A stretch of 64,000 bases of DNA, taken from contig JAUIRK010000719.1 in NCBI GenBank assembly GCA_030549495.1, forward strand, positions 60,405 through 124,404. Reading direction: 5' to 3'. Position numbers and translations under genes: made by a program. This document shows, piece by piece, positions 25,101 to 34,385 of the stretch. The notes beneath the pieces are model-generated. The model ran no database searches, was not told the origin of the DNA, and saw only the letters and a list, made by a program, of their open reading frames with translations. The stretch is from Nectonema munidae (taxonomy: Eukaryota > Nematomorpha > Nectonematoida > Nectonematidae). How positions within the stretch are numbered: the first letter of the stretch is position 1; every line of letters begins with the position of its first letter.

Positions 25101-25132
25101 TCCAACAAGTTTCATTTTTTTGAAACAACCTA
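22101..25132 (-). mobile_element. hAT transposon with 8-bp target duplication
   Basis: The left end starts TAGGGTGTTTCACAATTATA at 22101. The reverse complement of the right end (25132) starts TAGGTTGTTTCA. A perfect 8-bp duplication, ATGGATAT, flanks the element at 22093-22100 and 25133-25140. The transposase relic (22270-24480, minus strand) lies within it, so ends, size (about 3.0 kb) and content agree with hAT. The ~650 bp between the start of the transposase and the right end is AT-rich and non-coding. Confidence 0.82.
22270..24480 (-). pseudogene. hAT-type transposase ('CFDTTATNTG/CRHH' family)
   Basis: Relic spread over several minus-strand frames. 24460-23840 encodes a basic, coiled-coil N-terminal region (LPLTGEVLRVLEWHVKRN). 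After a degraded link, the catalytic part begins at about 23610 with VHWDGKLMPAFTN (first aspartate), then VVDRLPILVSG, ALCFDTTATNTGRKGG (second aspartate) and LLSLACRHHVLELL (a CxHH motif like the hAT C..H box). 23198-22635 continues with NYQTAEDAIRVTSWA, the RARWMARAIYSLKMW segment, and an ETLARHLWYLSEINVGMALF block near the C-terminus. 22628-22270 gives DPSFFDEDPVKWK and VEGLVVINNAA. Stops and frameshifts inactivate it. The family recurs at 50647-52916. Confidence 0.78.
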
Positions 25133-25140
25133 ATGGATAT

Positions 25141-26319
25141 TCATTTTTGCTGATAATGTAATAAATAAAAATCCTCTTAAACGGTGTTGGTATATAATAC
25201 ATATGGATTAGACATTTACTGTTAGATCATGTTACGATGATAAATTCAGAAAGACCCAATTTGCATGAAATACATAACCTCTGTTTCTTCTAATTCTTCT
25301 AATGATACGGGCCTAACTGTTGAGCCAATAATGTTCAATCTGGCTTAGTATTTTAAACGCTACTAATGAAGTTATATAACTTAAATCACGGATGCTTTGA
25401 CGACTTCTGTAGTCATTTTCAAATCAATGATAAGAAAGTTCATACGGTAGTGAAGTGGAGTACCGCTCTGAAATGTAATCCATATCATTCACCATCAACG
25501 GAATAACTGCACACGAGAGAGTGAATTGTACAGATGCAGGCGATGAGAGATGATGTCAATGTTGATGAGTTCACTAAGAACATTTTTATTGGATCGACAA
25601 GTTATACTTTTTATTATGGTTAAATATATAAAAAATGATATAATAAAAACATATATCATTAAAAATTAAAGTACTACTCTATATAAATAGCGCAATGTGT
25701 AGGTGTCGATTCGAATAAACTATCTCCTATAACAACAACAACAATAGTGCAATATCTAAGAACAGTATAATGTATACTCACATATTACATTTTTTTGATT
25801 GACGCAAAAGTAAAATGATGTCAACTTAGGAAGAGGGGTCATTTTGTTAAGAAGCTCAAATTGATTGACAAGAGGAAAGAGGCGGTCAAAATTAACTAAA
25901 AATTGGATGACATCATTTGTTAACGCTCCCTAAAGAAAGCGTATTGATAATACTCATTATTCATATCCACTATTGTTTTTGCCAGGTTTTCAGAGTCGAA
26001 CTCGTATTTTTGTATTTCAATAGTAAGAGTTAGTGTTCGAGCCGCGTTTTTTAAGTATTGAGTAAATTCTCACGTTTCTTTTTTCATCATTGATCACCTG
26101 AATAACGTTTTGGGCCTTCACAGAATCGTGATTTATGTTATTTAAATACGACAAATTTTAATTTCAAAAGATAAAGTTACAGGGAAGCAGAAAATGAGTT
26201 TCCTCCATAAAAAAATGCTTCAACTACAATCTTAGAAATAAAATTGATCAATATTTTATATCTTTATGATAAAAATTAAATATGGAGGACAAATCTTTGT
26301 CTTCTACATATTGTAAACT
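25141..26319. other. Intergenic, with a MITE-end fragment
   Basis: No gene recognised. 25797-25932 contains several 'atgatgtcaa' or 'atgacatcat' blocks and ends with AACGCTCCC, the reverse complement of the terminal sequence seen at 16259. It is probably a decayed copy of that MITE family. The last ~100 bp would be the 3' flank of the gene at 26320; no canonical AATAAA is seen close to its stop. Confidence 0.45.
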
Positions 26320-27837
26320 CTATATATCCAATACTTTATAAGGATTCATGATACCTTTGGGATCAAAGGCCTTCTTTATGGTTTTCATCAAACTGATTGA
26401 TTGTTGCGATCTAGAATATCCAATAAAGTCTCTTTTAACTAGGCCAACGCCATGCTCTGCGCTAATGCTGCCTTGAAATGACTTCACAACTTTGTAAATA
26501 AGCGGTTGGATGGAATTAAGTAGAGTTGGACTAAATGTTCTAGATGTTACATTCAAGTGAATATTCTGATCACCCAAATGTCCGTAAGAACAAACTCTGA
26601 TGCTTTCAGAATTTTGCAACTTTTCCTTCAAAATATCAGTAACCTCAACGAATTTTTCTGAAGGAATTGACAAGTCATATTTGTAGACATAGCCATCACA
26701 CAGTAAGGAAGAAGTTATTGATTCCCTAAGTTTCCATATTTCTTTCGTCTTAGTGTCATCCGTGGCAAAGACTGTATCTATATCATCATCATTATTATTA
26801 TTATCCAAATTTGTAATAACTTCTTCACAAAATGTTAACAATTTATCTTCACAGGTATCTTCTTGCGAACTGGAAACCTCAATCAAAAAATAATGACTGA
26901 AAGATCTATTGAAGGGTGAAGACAATTTAAGATTGTGAATGAGAGAGTTCATGCAAGCATCGTCAAAATATTCAAACGCTGACATTACATCACCAAGTTT
27001 ACTTTTGGCAAGGAGAAATGTGTCGACTATGCCTTCGAACTTTTTACAGCCAAAGAGAACAACATTTGTGAAGGAAGGAAGTTGAGAGCAAAGAATACTC
27101 ACTTTAGTCAACACGCCTAAACTTCCTTCTGAACCAACAAACAAATTTTTCAAGTGATAGCCGGTGTTATTTTTGCGAAAACTACTCATATCATCTACAA
27201 TGTCCCCATTAGGAAGAACGACTTCCACTCCCAATACGTTGGCCTGCATAGAACCATATTTGATTACGCGAATTCCTCCGGCATTTGTAGCAACATTTCC
27301 TCCAATGCAGCAAGAATCTTTTGCTCCCAGGTCCAAAGGAACGACCAAGCCGTGCTTGGATAGCTCTTCATTCAGCTTACTTAAAATGCAGCCCGCTTCA
27401 CAAGTCAATACATTTGAGTTTTCATCAACCATAATGATTTTGTTCATTTCAGTCATGGATAGGATAATTTCATCAAATAGAGGAATACTTCCATGTGATA
27501 AGCTCGTATTGCCAGATTGAGGAACAATGGCGATACTGTTGGCATAGCAGTACGATAGTATTTTGGAGACATCTTCAGTGCATGATGGTCTCAATACGAG
27601 CTTGGCTGATCCACAACACTCGTTAAGCCAATCAACGTTATACTTTTGAAGTAACTCTTTATCCTGAATCACTTGCCAAGTTTCTAAGAAGGATTTGAAA
27701 TAATCAACATCTCTTTGCGTAAGAAACTTGAAATCTTTTCTTACGATGTTTCGATATCTATCAAAAGTTTTGCTTACTTGACATATTTGCTTGCAAAAAC
27801 TTCTCCTAACCACGTTAGTTATAGAATGAATCTTCAT
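26320..27837 (-). CDS. D2HGDH: D-2-hydroxyglutarate dehydrogenase-like FAD enzyme, intronless
   Basis: Intact 505-codon minus-strand frame. The family oxidises D-2-hydroxyglutarate to 2-oxoglutarate with FAD, in mitochondria, passing electrons to the ETF system. Visible features: a basic N-terminus rich in Arg/Lys and Ser without acids in the first 24 residues, fitting a mitochondrial presequence; an FAD-binding PCMH domain at about 75-255, with PQSGNTSLSHGS (106-117), IGGNVATNAGG (178-188), NNTGYHLKNLF (223-233) and GSEGSLGVLT (235-244); and an FAD-oxidase C-terminal domain at about 260-503, with RESI (371-374), DGYVYKYDLS (381-390), YGHLGDQNIHLN (418-429), SAEHGVG (459-465) and FDPKGIMNPYK (491-501). 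The metal-binding His, His, Glu and His of GHLGD..IHLN and AEHG are kept. Length is close to the usual ~520. Oddities are a run of Asn/Asp at 346-353, several changed glycines in conserved loops, and no introns. The only ATG-initiated full-length reading starts at 27837. Confidence 0.93.
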   Translation of the reverse strand: MKIHSITNVVRRSFCKQICQVSKTFDRYRNIVRKDFKFLTQRDVDYFKSFLETWQVIQDKELLQKYNVDWLNECCGSAKLVLRPSCTEDVSKILSYCYANSIAIVPQSGNTSLSHGSIPLFDEIILSMTEMNKIIMVDENSNVLTCEAGCILSKLNEELSKHGLVVPLDLGAKDSCCIGGNVATNAGGIRVIKYGSMQANVLGVEVVLPNGDIVDDMSSFRKNNTGYHLKNLFVGSEGSLGVLTKVSILCSQLPSFTNVVLFGCKKFEGIVDTFLLAKSKLGDVMSAFEYFDDACMNSLIHNLKLSSPFNRSFSHYFLIEVSSSQEDTCEDKLLTFCEEVITNLDNNNNDDDIDTVFATDDTKTKEIWKLRESITSSLLCDGYVYKYDLSIPSEKFVEVTDILKEKLQNSESIRVCSYGHLGDQNIHLNVTSRTFSPTLLNSIQPLIYKVVKSFQGSISAEHGVGLVKRDFIGYSRSQQSISLMKTIKKAFDPKGIMNPYKVLDI

Positions 27838-30063
27838 TAAACATTCATTTTAGCACACTCTTAAATCGTGTTCCATTCAAATAATTGGTAAGTTTAGAGC
27901 ATTGTAAACTTGATTGTCTCCATGTGTATAAGAATTTCTAGGGAAAAAACAAATAAATTTAAATAAAAGTGAAAGTTGCAAGAAAAAACGCTAATACATT
28001 ACATTTTCATTTTAAAATTTACGTTTTAAACGTTACATAAAATCTATACAACGTTTTCGAATAAGTTCATACTTAAAATATTGAAACTATAGGAGGACCA
28101 AATGACGGATGAGGCAGCAGGAGCTTACTCCTAAAGACCTAAAGAGAGACAAGGAGAGTAGCTTGGGGGCGGATGAGATCTACTCATCCTTTTTCATTTT
28201 CAAAAAAATAAACAAGCGATAACAAAATTAAATAATTACTTTAAGCAAAATATTAATTTTAATTCAAGAATGAAAAGCTGCATAGATGAATTTACATTAA
28301 CGATTTCAATGATTTTTGTCAATGTTGAAACTTTCGGAAAAAAGCCTTCAACAGATTTATAAATAGGTAGGCAGGAAAATTAACCCTCAAATTGCATAAT
28401 ATGGGTCCATGAGACCTGGTAATTTTAAAGGTTTAATTTTTGTATTGAATACTCAAAATAAATTTTCTAAATTTTGAAAATGCTCCTTCCACCTTTATAG
28501 TTTTACTTTATATCACATATTTATTGTAAAAATAACTTTTACAGTTGTAATTGTAGTAAAGATGTCAACACTGCGTTATTGGCAAACATGAGTCTAAAAG
28601 ACCCAATAAGTTTTATATTTCTCATAAATTAAATTGAATGGAAATGTTTGCAGCGAAGATTGGGAAAAAGAATTCAACAATTAATGATACAGAAATATTT
28701 TTCGTTCTGAAAAAATACTTCTGTATCATTAATCCTGAAAATGGAAAAATGATGTCTTTATGTTATCCAGCATAAGTTTTTATTATGCAATGCTTGTACG
28801 AATGAATTATTAGAAGCATTTATTCAAAAGGTAAAAAACCTCAAACAAATCTTTTTGGTCATGTTCGATTGGGTTATTTTATTACTAGAGAAAGCCTGAA
28901 ACTAGAAAAAATTTTAGGAGCTAAATATAAAAAAGATTACAATCAGAGTGAATAAATCTATATATATATATATCCTATATTCCCTTTATCTTTAAATTGG
29001 TCATTTGTAGAAGGGACAATCCATATGTTCTAAGATTATCTAAATTGACAAAATATCTTCTGTCATTCTCTCATCAATTACGTGATTGACAGAAGTCATT
29101 TCATAGAGCTATATTCATCTTGGAATAATTTCTACCACCGATACATATCTTTGATTTATATTTTTAACCTGACAACTATACTTTACATGCTTCCCTCAAA
29201 TTCCTTACATTTTTTTTCGAACTTTACAATCTTATAAATCGCAACTAAACAACAAGACTTGCAAAAAATCTATGTAGATTATAAAAATAGAAAATTATAT
29301 TTATTCCTATCCAGAATCTCTACTAATATTTCATAGACAAAAAAAATAAAACTTCGGAGCCGACTTTTCTATTTTAAATTGAAGAGGGTAAATGGGGCAC
29401 TACTCTCCATGCTTACCTACAAGCTTGATCTAAAATTAAAGTAACAAATGTAGATTATAAAAAAAAGATTTCTGATTTTACCATGCTTAATATTTCTTAT
29501 CTTCGTTTCTCATACCAAAGAGTAATTGTTTATTATAAAAATTTAAGACCCGATTTAAACTTTTTTATTTTTTTTTATATTGTTAGTATATGCAATTCAT
29601 TGTTGCGTTTTTTTTGAGTGAGGCCTATAACTTAGAGGAGGGGCCCATCCCGAAGTGCCACAAAGGAATCTACGTGGCTGTATGTATTCCTGTTTTACAC
29701 ACACACACGCCAACACACAAATATTTGCCTTACATGATGTAGAGGGGCGGAAACTTTTTTATAATTTTAAAGAGAATTTGTGCTTGAAACTCAAACGTAA
29801 AACAAGTAAAGTAATATTGAATGTTTACTTAGGGGAAAAATGTTTAAGTATTTTGCATATTTTTTAAAAATTAACACTTAGTTGGTGTGGTCAAATTTTT
29901 TACCTTAGTAAATTTTTTTTATGAAAAAATGGGTAAGTACAAGACTTAAAAAAGTCTTTAAAATTTAAAAGATATTTTGAAATTTTATAACGTAATTTCC
30001 TGAAAAGAAATAAAACATCTTAACGCCATCTAAAAAATAAAAGAAATTTATTTGTCAAAAAAT
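27838..30063. other. Intergenic; isolated piggyBac-like terminus at 28380
   Basis: No gene is supported. At 28380-28383 TTAA is followed by CCCTCAAATTGCATAATATG and then a small inverted motif (ggtcc/gagacc). TTAA plus CCCT is the form of a piggyBac end. It could be the 3' end of the relic at 30064-31380, but no matching partner end was found. The rest is AT-rich, with a short CA-rich run near 29698-29718. Confidence 0.4.
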
Positions 30064-31380
30064 TTAAGTATATGTATTTACACAATTTTCACACAATACT
30101 CTTTGATGATTTTTACAGATATGACTTTTACACTTCATGCATTCAACTTTTGTTTTTCTATCTTCTTTTCGTGGGCAAAACTTGCATCTTGAAACTTTAT
30201 AACTCGAACTTGTGGGCTGTTCTTGAGGATTTTTTTCTACACAAGATGAAATCAATGTTTTGAAACCTCTTGGTATTCTTTTGATCGCTTGTCTTCTTTC
30301 CATATTTTCTAAACAAAGATCTTTGCCAAGACTTAAATAAAAAATTTCCTCGAGATGTTCTTGAAGAAGGCTTGTCACTCAACTTGTAAACTATATGAGC
30401 AAATCCACGCATTATTGCATAACCTATAAAATATACACATTGGCCATCTTCTGGTTCGTCTCGCCACATTATATTTAGAAGAAAGGTGATCTACTAAACC
30501 GACACCATATTTTGTTTCGTTTGCTTTTCTGTATTGTCGATACTTGCTTCGTGATGCATGCTAAAAAGGATCGTTACAGCCTTATTTCTTTCAGGGATCC
30601 AAGAAAGCAAAGTCAATCTTTAGTAAAAAGAAACTTACTTGAATAATATATCTTTAATGTCATTTGTAAAGTGTTTAGGAATTCCTTTTCTGTTCTTCCT
30701 AAGTGTTCCTACAAGCGTTAGCCTGTGAATCTTTTTTAATAAATCAAGTGCTAGATCAATGCCTGTGTACCAGTTGTCAGTGGTGATGTTTCGACCAGTC
30801 CCTGATATTGGTTTGATCAAGCGTATCACCACCTGTCTAGGAGAATTACTAAGAAACTTACACTTCTCTACATAAGCATCAAAGAACTCTCTAATTGCTG
30901 CCAATTTATCGCTTTCTCGCCAAACTTGCTCTAGTACTTTTATCATCAAATCTCAAACATCGACATATAAATAAAAATGCCTGGGAAGACATTACGCTTC
31001 TTATAAAGTCGCACCCAAAACCTATGTCATTCCAAATATCATTAAAATTATTTGAATGAAGCGCTTCCGTTATAAATAATACACCCAAAAAAGCGTTAAT
31101 TTCTAAAATATCGGTTTCTCTTGAATGACAAGGATCTTTGCATTTGCACATTTTATGAAAACATTAGTCTTTTTCACAATTGAACTTATCATTACATCAT
31201 TAAAAAAAAGTTCAAAAGACTCTAAAATAGTTATATTCTTACTTTTGCCTTTCAGTCCCGGGAGGTGAGTTATAATATTATTTTCTGATTCGAGAATTTT
31301 TAGGCATTGGTGTTTTTTTCCACCCAAGTTTGCAGTACGCGATGCTTTGAGTTCATGCGTGATATCAAATTTTATTTGTA
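30064..31380 (-). pseudogene. piggyBac transposase relic (fourth copy)
   Basis: Minus-strand piggyBac transposase in order but broken. 31327-31103 gives NIITHLPGLKGKSKN and LESFELFFND. 31151-30906 gives EINAFLGVLFITEAL and ICRCLRFDDKSTRA, the start of the core. 30949-30635 gives FDAYVEKCKF joined directly to NITTDNWYTG (second aspartate motif) and LVGTLRKNRKGIPK, so about a hundred residues around the first catalytic Asp are missing. A decayed block at 30620-30380 follows. 30378-30064 is the C-terminal cysteine-rich zinc domain (RCKFCPRKEDRKTK, CMKCKSHICKNH, CENC). Four frames are needed, so it is inactive. Confidence 0.85.
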
Positions 31381-31399
31381 AACAATCAAACTAAAGATA

Positions 31400-31985
31400 T
31401 TTTTGTGTATGGTTGATTCATATTTTATTACTTATTTTCATCACCACCATCCATATATAATAGCTCCAAGATGTCTGCTATTAAAACTTTTTCTTTCACA
31501 TATGTATACTCTTCATTATATCTATAAATTTTTTTATTAGATTTGTGAATTACATTATAGCGACATTTTTGTAATAAAAAAGTGTTAAGCATTTTTATTC
31601 TAAAAGCTTAAACTAAACCTGTAAAATAACTCAAAAACATTACAAAAATGTACTAGCTTTATTTCAGATTAAATTTTTGAACTTTGAAAGCTACTAAGCT
31701 TTTTTATACTAAAAGTTCAGAAAACAAAGTTACTAAACTAACTGGAAAATTTCAGAGTTTAGTAACTTTATTATCTGAACTTTTGGCATAAAAATGCTTA
31801 GTAGTTTTGTCTTAATTATATATTCCACGATATGAAATTTTTAGGCTCTAATTTATCCAAAACCACTATGATTATATCTCAAATTGATTAAAATAAAAAT
31901 ACTAAATAATACTTAGAAAAAAACTAAGTTAATACAAGACTAAATTGATTTGATTATTACTCAATTACTTACCGTCATTTTCAAG
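31400..31985. other. No gene recognised
   Basis: AT-rich stretch upstream of the piggyBac relic. Near 31680-31800 there is an imperfect inverted repeat built on 'agtaacttt' and 'aagcttttt' blocks. No terminal repeat or target duplication could be assigned. Confidence 0.35.
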
Positions 31986-31989
31986 AGTA

Positions 31990-32165
31990 TATATCTAAAA
32001 TCCAAATGTATAAAGGTAAAGGTACCGTGTGATGTTTTCATTGAGAAAGCACAATTGCGCCGCTTGAACTATGAAGAAAGTAGACTTGATACGGGATCGA
32101 ACTCAAGGCATTGAGTTATCGAAACCCAGTATCTAACCAACCTTACTCACGCCCCCTTTCATAAA
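31990..32165 (-). repeat. tRNA-derived SINE, copy 1
   Basis: On the minus strand, from about 32160 downwards, the sequence begins GGGGGCGTGAGTAAGGTTGG with 'GGTTAGATACTGG', resembling a tRNA 5' half with an A box. It continues to GAGTTCGATCCC, an almost canonical RNA polymerase III B box (GGTTCGANTCC), at tRNA-like spacing. Unrelated body sequence follows, with TACCTT-like repeats near the end. The same body and B box recur at 33245-33345. Confidence 0.6.
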
Positions 32166-32169
32166 TCAG

Positions 32170-33240
32170 AAAATATTTGATTAAAAACTTCACAACTAAC
32201 TTTTTTTTTGTGAACGCTATTTTTTCATAATCTCTAGCGTTTCTCATTTTACATCTTGAACATTCACTCACAATTCCCATTTTTGTTTGAAACCACTTTA
32301 AATCTCAAAGTTATATAAGCTCTGAAAAATAGAGAAATGCTAAGCACCATCAAAAAAGATTAGATTGCGAATAATTGCAAAAAATGGGAATAACGTGTAT
32401 TTACGTAAAACGGTCACGAAAATTCATAAATTTATTATACTTTTTTGCTTATTTTTTAAAAAATAATGATAAAAAATGTTTATTTACGACAATTTATTAT
32501 TCAAAGTGTTTTTACGAAATTTTTTTTATTCAAGTACAACAACCCAAAGGTTCTATACACTATTGTTTTGTTCAATAAACTTTTGTCACTAAAATATAAT
32601 AGATGGATCTTTTCGTTGTTGGAATCTCATAAAAAGTATGACTTTCTTTTTTCAATGTTGATGTTAATTTCCGAAACTAAGGCTGGCGTTAAACCTCCAG
32701 AGTAATCGATAAATTGTGCATGTTTTTTATTAGGTTTATAATTTCTAACTTTTGTAGAACTATGATTTAGTAAATTGTCAAGATGAAAGATACAGAAAGT
32801 ATTTAATTTTAAGGAATAGTATTTTTATCATAAATTATGGTTTGGAGTTTACTGGGGTATTAAAATACCCCACCGCACTAATTAAGTGTAAAAAAATAAA
32901 ATCAGTTTTATTTATTCGAATAAATTTTTAAATAAAAAAAATATTTATTTTAAATTTAATTTTAGCGAGCGGAAATATAATAAAAAGGTCTATATATAGT
33001 TATAAGTTTGTTTGGAGCCACTAAAAGGGTGGCACTAAAATGCACAATTTCAGATAAATAGATTTATAATTTTAAATCGGCCATTTTAATAAATGTGAAG
33101 TAATGATTACAAATATATTAATAACAAAATAAAAAATATTGAATTTTTTTTAATTAATTCTTATTATCTTTTCATTTCCTCTCTAAATAATTCATTAAAA
33201 ACTCTTTATTTTATACAAAAAAATCTTATTTTATTCTACT
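32170..33240. other. No gene recognised
   Basis: Very AT-rich interval between the two SINE copies. Two overlapping plus-strand frames at 32375-32705 are rich in Phe, Leu, Tyr and Lys, as expected from AT-rich chance frames, and have no recognisable motif. Confidence 0.4.
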
Positions 33241-33244
33241 AACC

Positions 33245-33350
33245 AAATAAAACTTTGAAGGCACATTTCGGCTGCTTTTATTGAACTATGAGGAAAGTAG
33301 TCTTGATGTGGGATTGAACCCAAGATCTTAAGTTTTCTAAAACAATTTTA
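33245..33350 (-). repeat. tRNA-derived SINE, copy 2 (partial)
   Basis: Shares with copy 1 the block 'gaactatga.gaaagtag.cttgat.' followed by GGGATTGAACCCAAG; the reverse complement GGGTTCAATCCC is the B box. The A-box half is degraded to AT-rich sequence. Same strand as copy 1 and about 1.2 kb from it, but clearly diverged. Confidence 0.55.
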
Positions 33351-33489
33351 ATGACACATCCTATATATGGTAATTAGTTTTGGATAGATGAACTAATGCC
33401 TGACCTTTCAGTGGGTCGCCGGAAAATTAAATGTGTTGTAACAAAAAAAAGAAATCAAAAATGCGCAAGTAGTGTTTACGAATCAAACA

Positions 33490-34385
33490 CCCCTACGTAC
33501 TGTATCACACAGAAGTTCGTTGGTTGTCAAGAGGCAGGGTACTTACCCGGTTGTATGAACTTAAAACTAATCTTCATATGTTTTTGGTAGGAAGAAATAA
33601 TCCATTGACACTACTTTTTTAAGATGATGTATGGATTACCAAACTAGATTACTTAACTGATATTTTCGACCTTAATGATTTAAACATGAAACTTCAAGTA
33701 AAAAGCGTCAACATATTGAATATATTGAAGCTTTTCACAAAATGTTTAGGGTATGGAAAGGATTCCTTAAGGATTATAGTGCTACATATTATATGTTTCT
33801 AACATTGTTGCAATACATTGATGAGAATGTTCTCGACGGAACATAAAAGAACCAAAACTCGAGATCTCAAAGCTTTAATAATTATTTTCCTCAAGTGAAA
33901 TTTGAACCATTTAAGGAAAGTATTTGTTTAGTTTTTTAATCAATAATTGAGTTTAACTTGTTACCTGAACGAAGAAGTGGAATAATTGATCTTAGTTTTT
34001 CCTTAACTTAAAATCATTTTAAGAAAAGAAATTTGTGCTAATTTTATTTAAGAAAAAAGTGAAATTTTCACTACAAATTAAAAAGCTATTTTATTACTAT
34101 TAGTTTTTACAACTACCTACTTGTGTGAACTCGGATTACCCACATTAACTTAGTTAAAAATTAAGGACAGAAATAGGCTCAACACTGCACTTGATATGCA
34201 TTTAGCATTGCCTTTCTGTGTTCCCAATTGGAAAAAATACTTATGAAAAATCAAGCACATCCATTTAATTAAAAGTTTTAAATTGTCGATGCTGAATAAA
34301 TGAACAGAATTTGTCTTATTATACATAAGTATTATGGGTCGCGATGCAAACTGTGGGTCGCAGTAAAAATGTTTGAAAAACACTG
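33490..34385 (+). pseudogene. hAT (Charlie/ZBED type) transposase relic and its 3' end
   Basis: Fragments of a ZBED5/FAM200-like hAT transposase in several frames: 33495-33545 'TEVRWLSRG'-like, 33550-33590 YELKTNLHMF-like, 33655-33740 KLDYLTDIFDLNDLNMKLQV followed by KSVNIL, and 33890-33920 FPQVKFEPFKE. The order matches the region before the C-terminal dimerisation domain. The 3' end at 34330-34385, reverse complement CAGTGTTTTTCAAACATTTT followed by GCGACCCAC, is the terminal repeat of many Charlie-type hAT elements. The left end and its duplication were not found. Confidence 0.7.

Noticed and set aside
28080-28190. GGAGG-type motifs resembling ribosome binding sites
   Set aside because: The window is eukaryotic and no open frame follows.
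29698-29718. CA-rich run as a regulatory site
   Set aside because: Short simple repeat only; no gene context supports a function.
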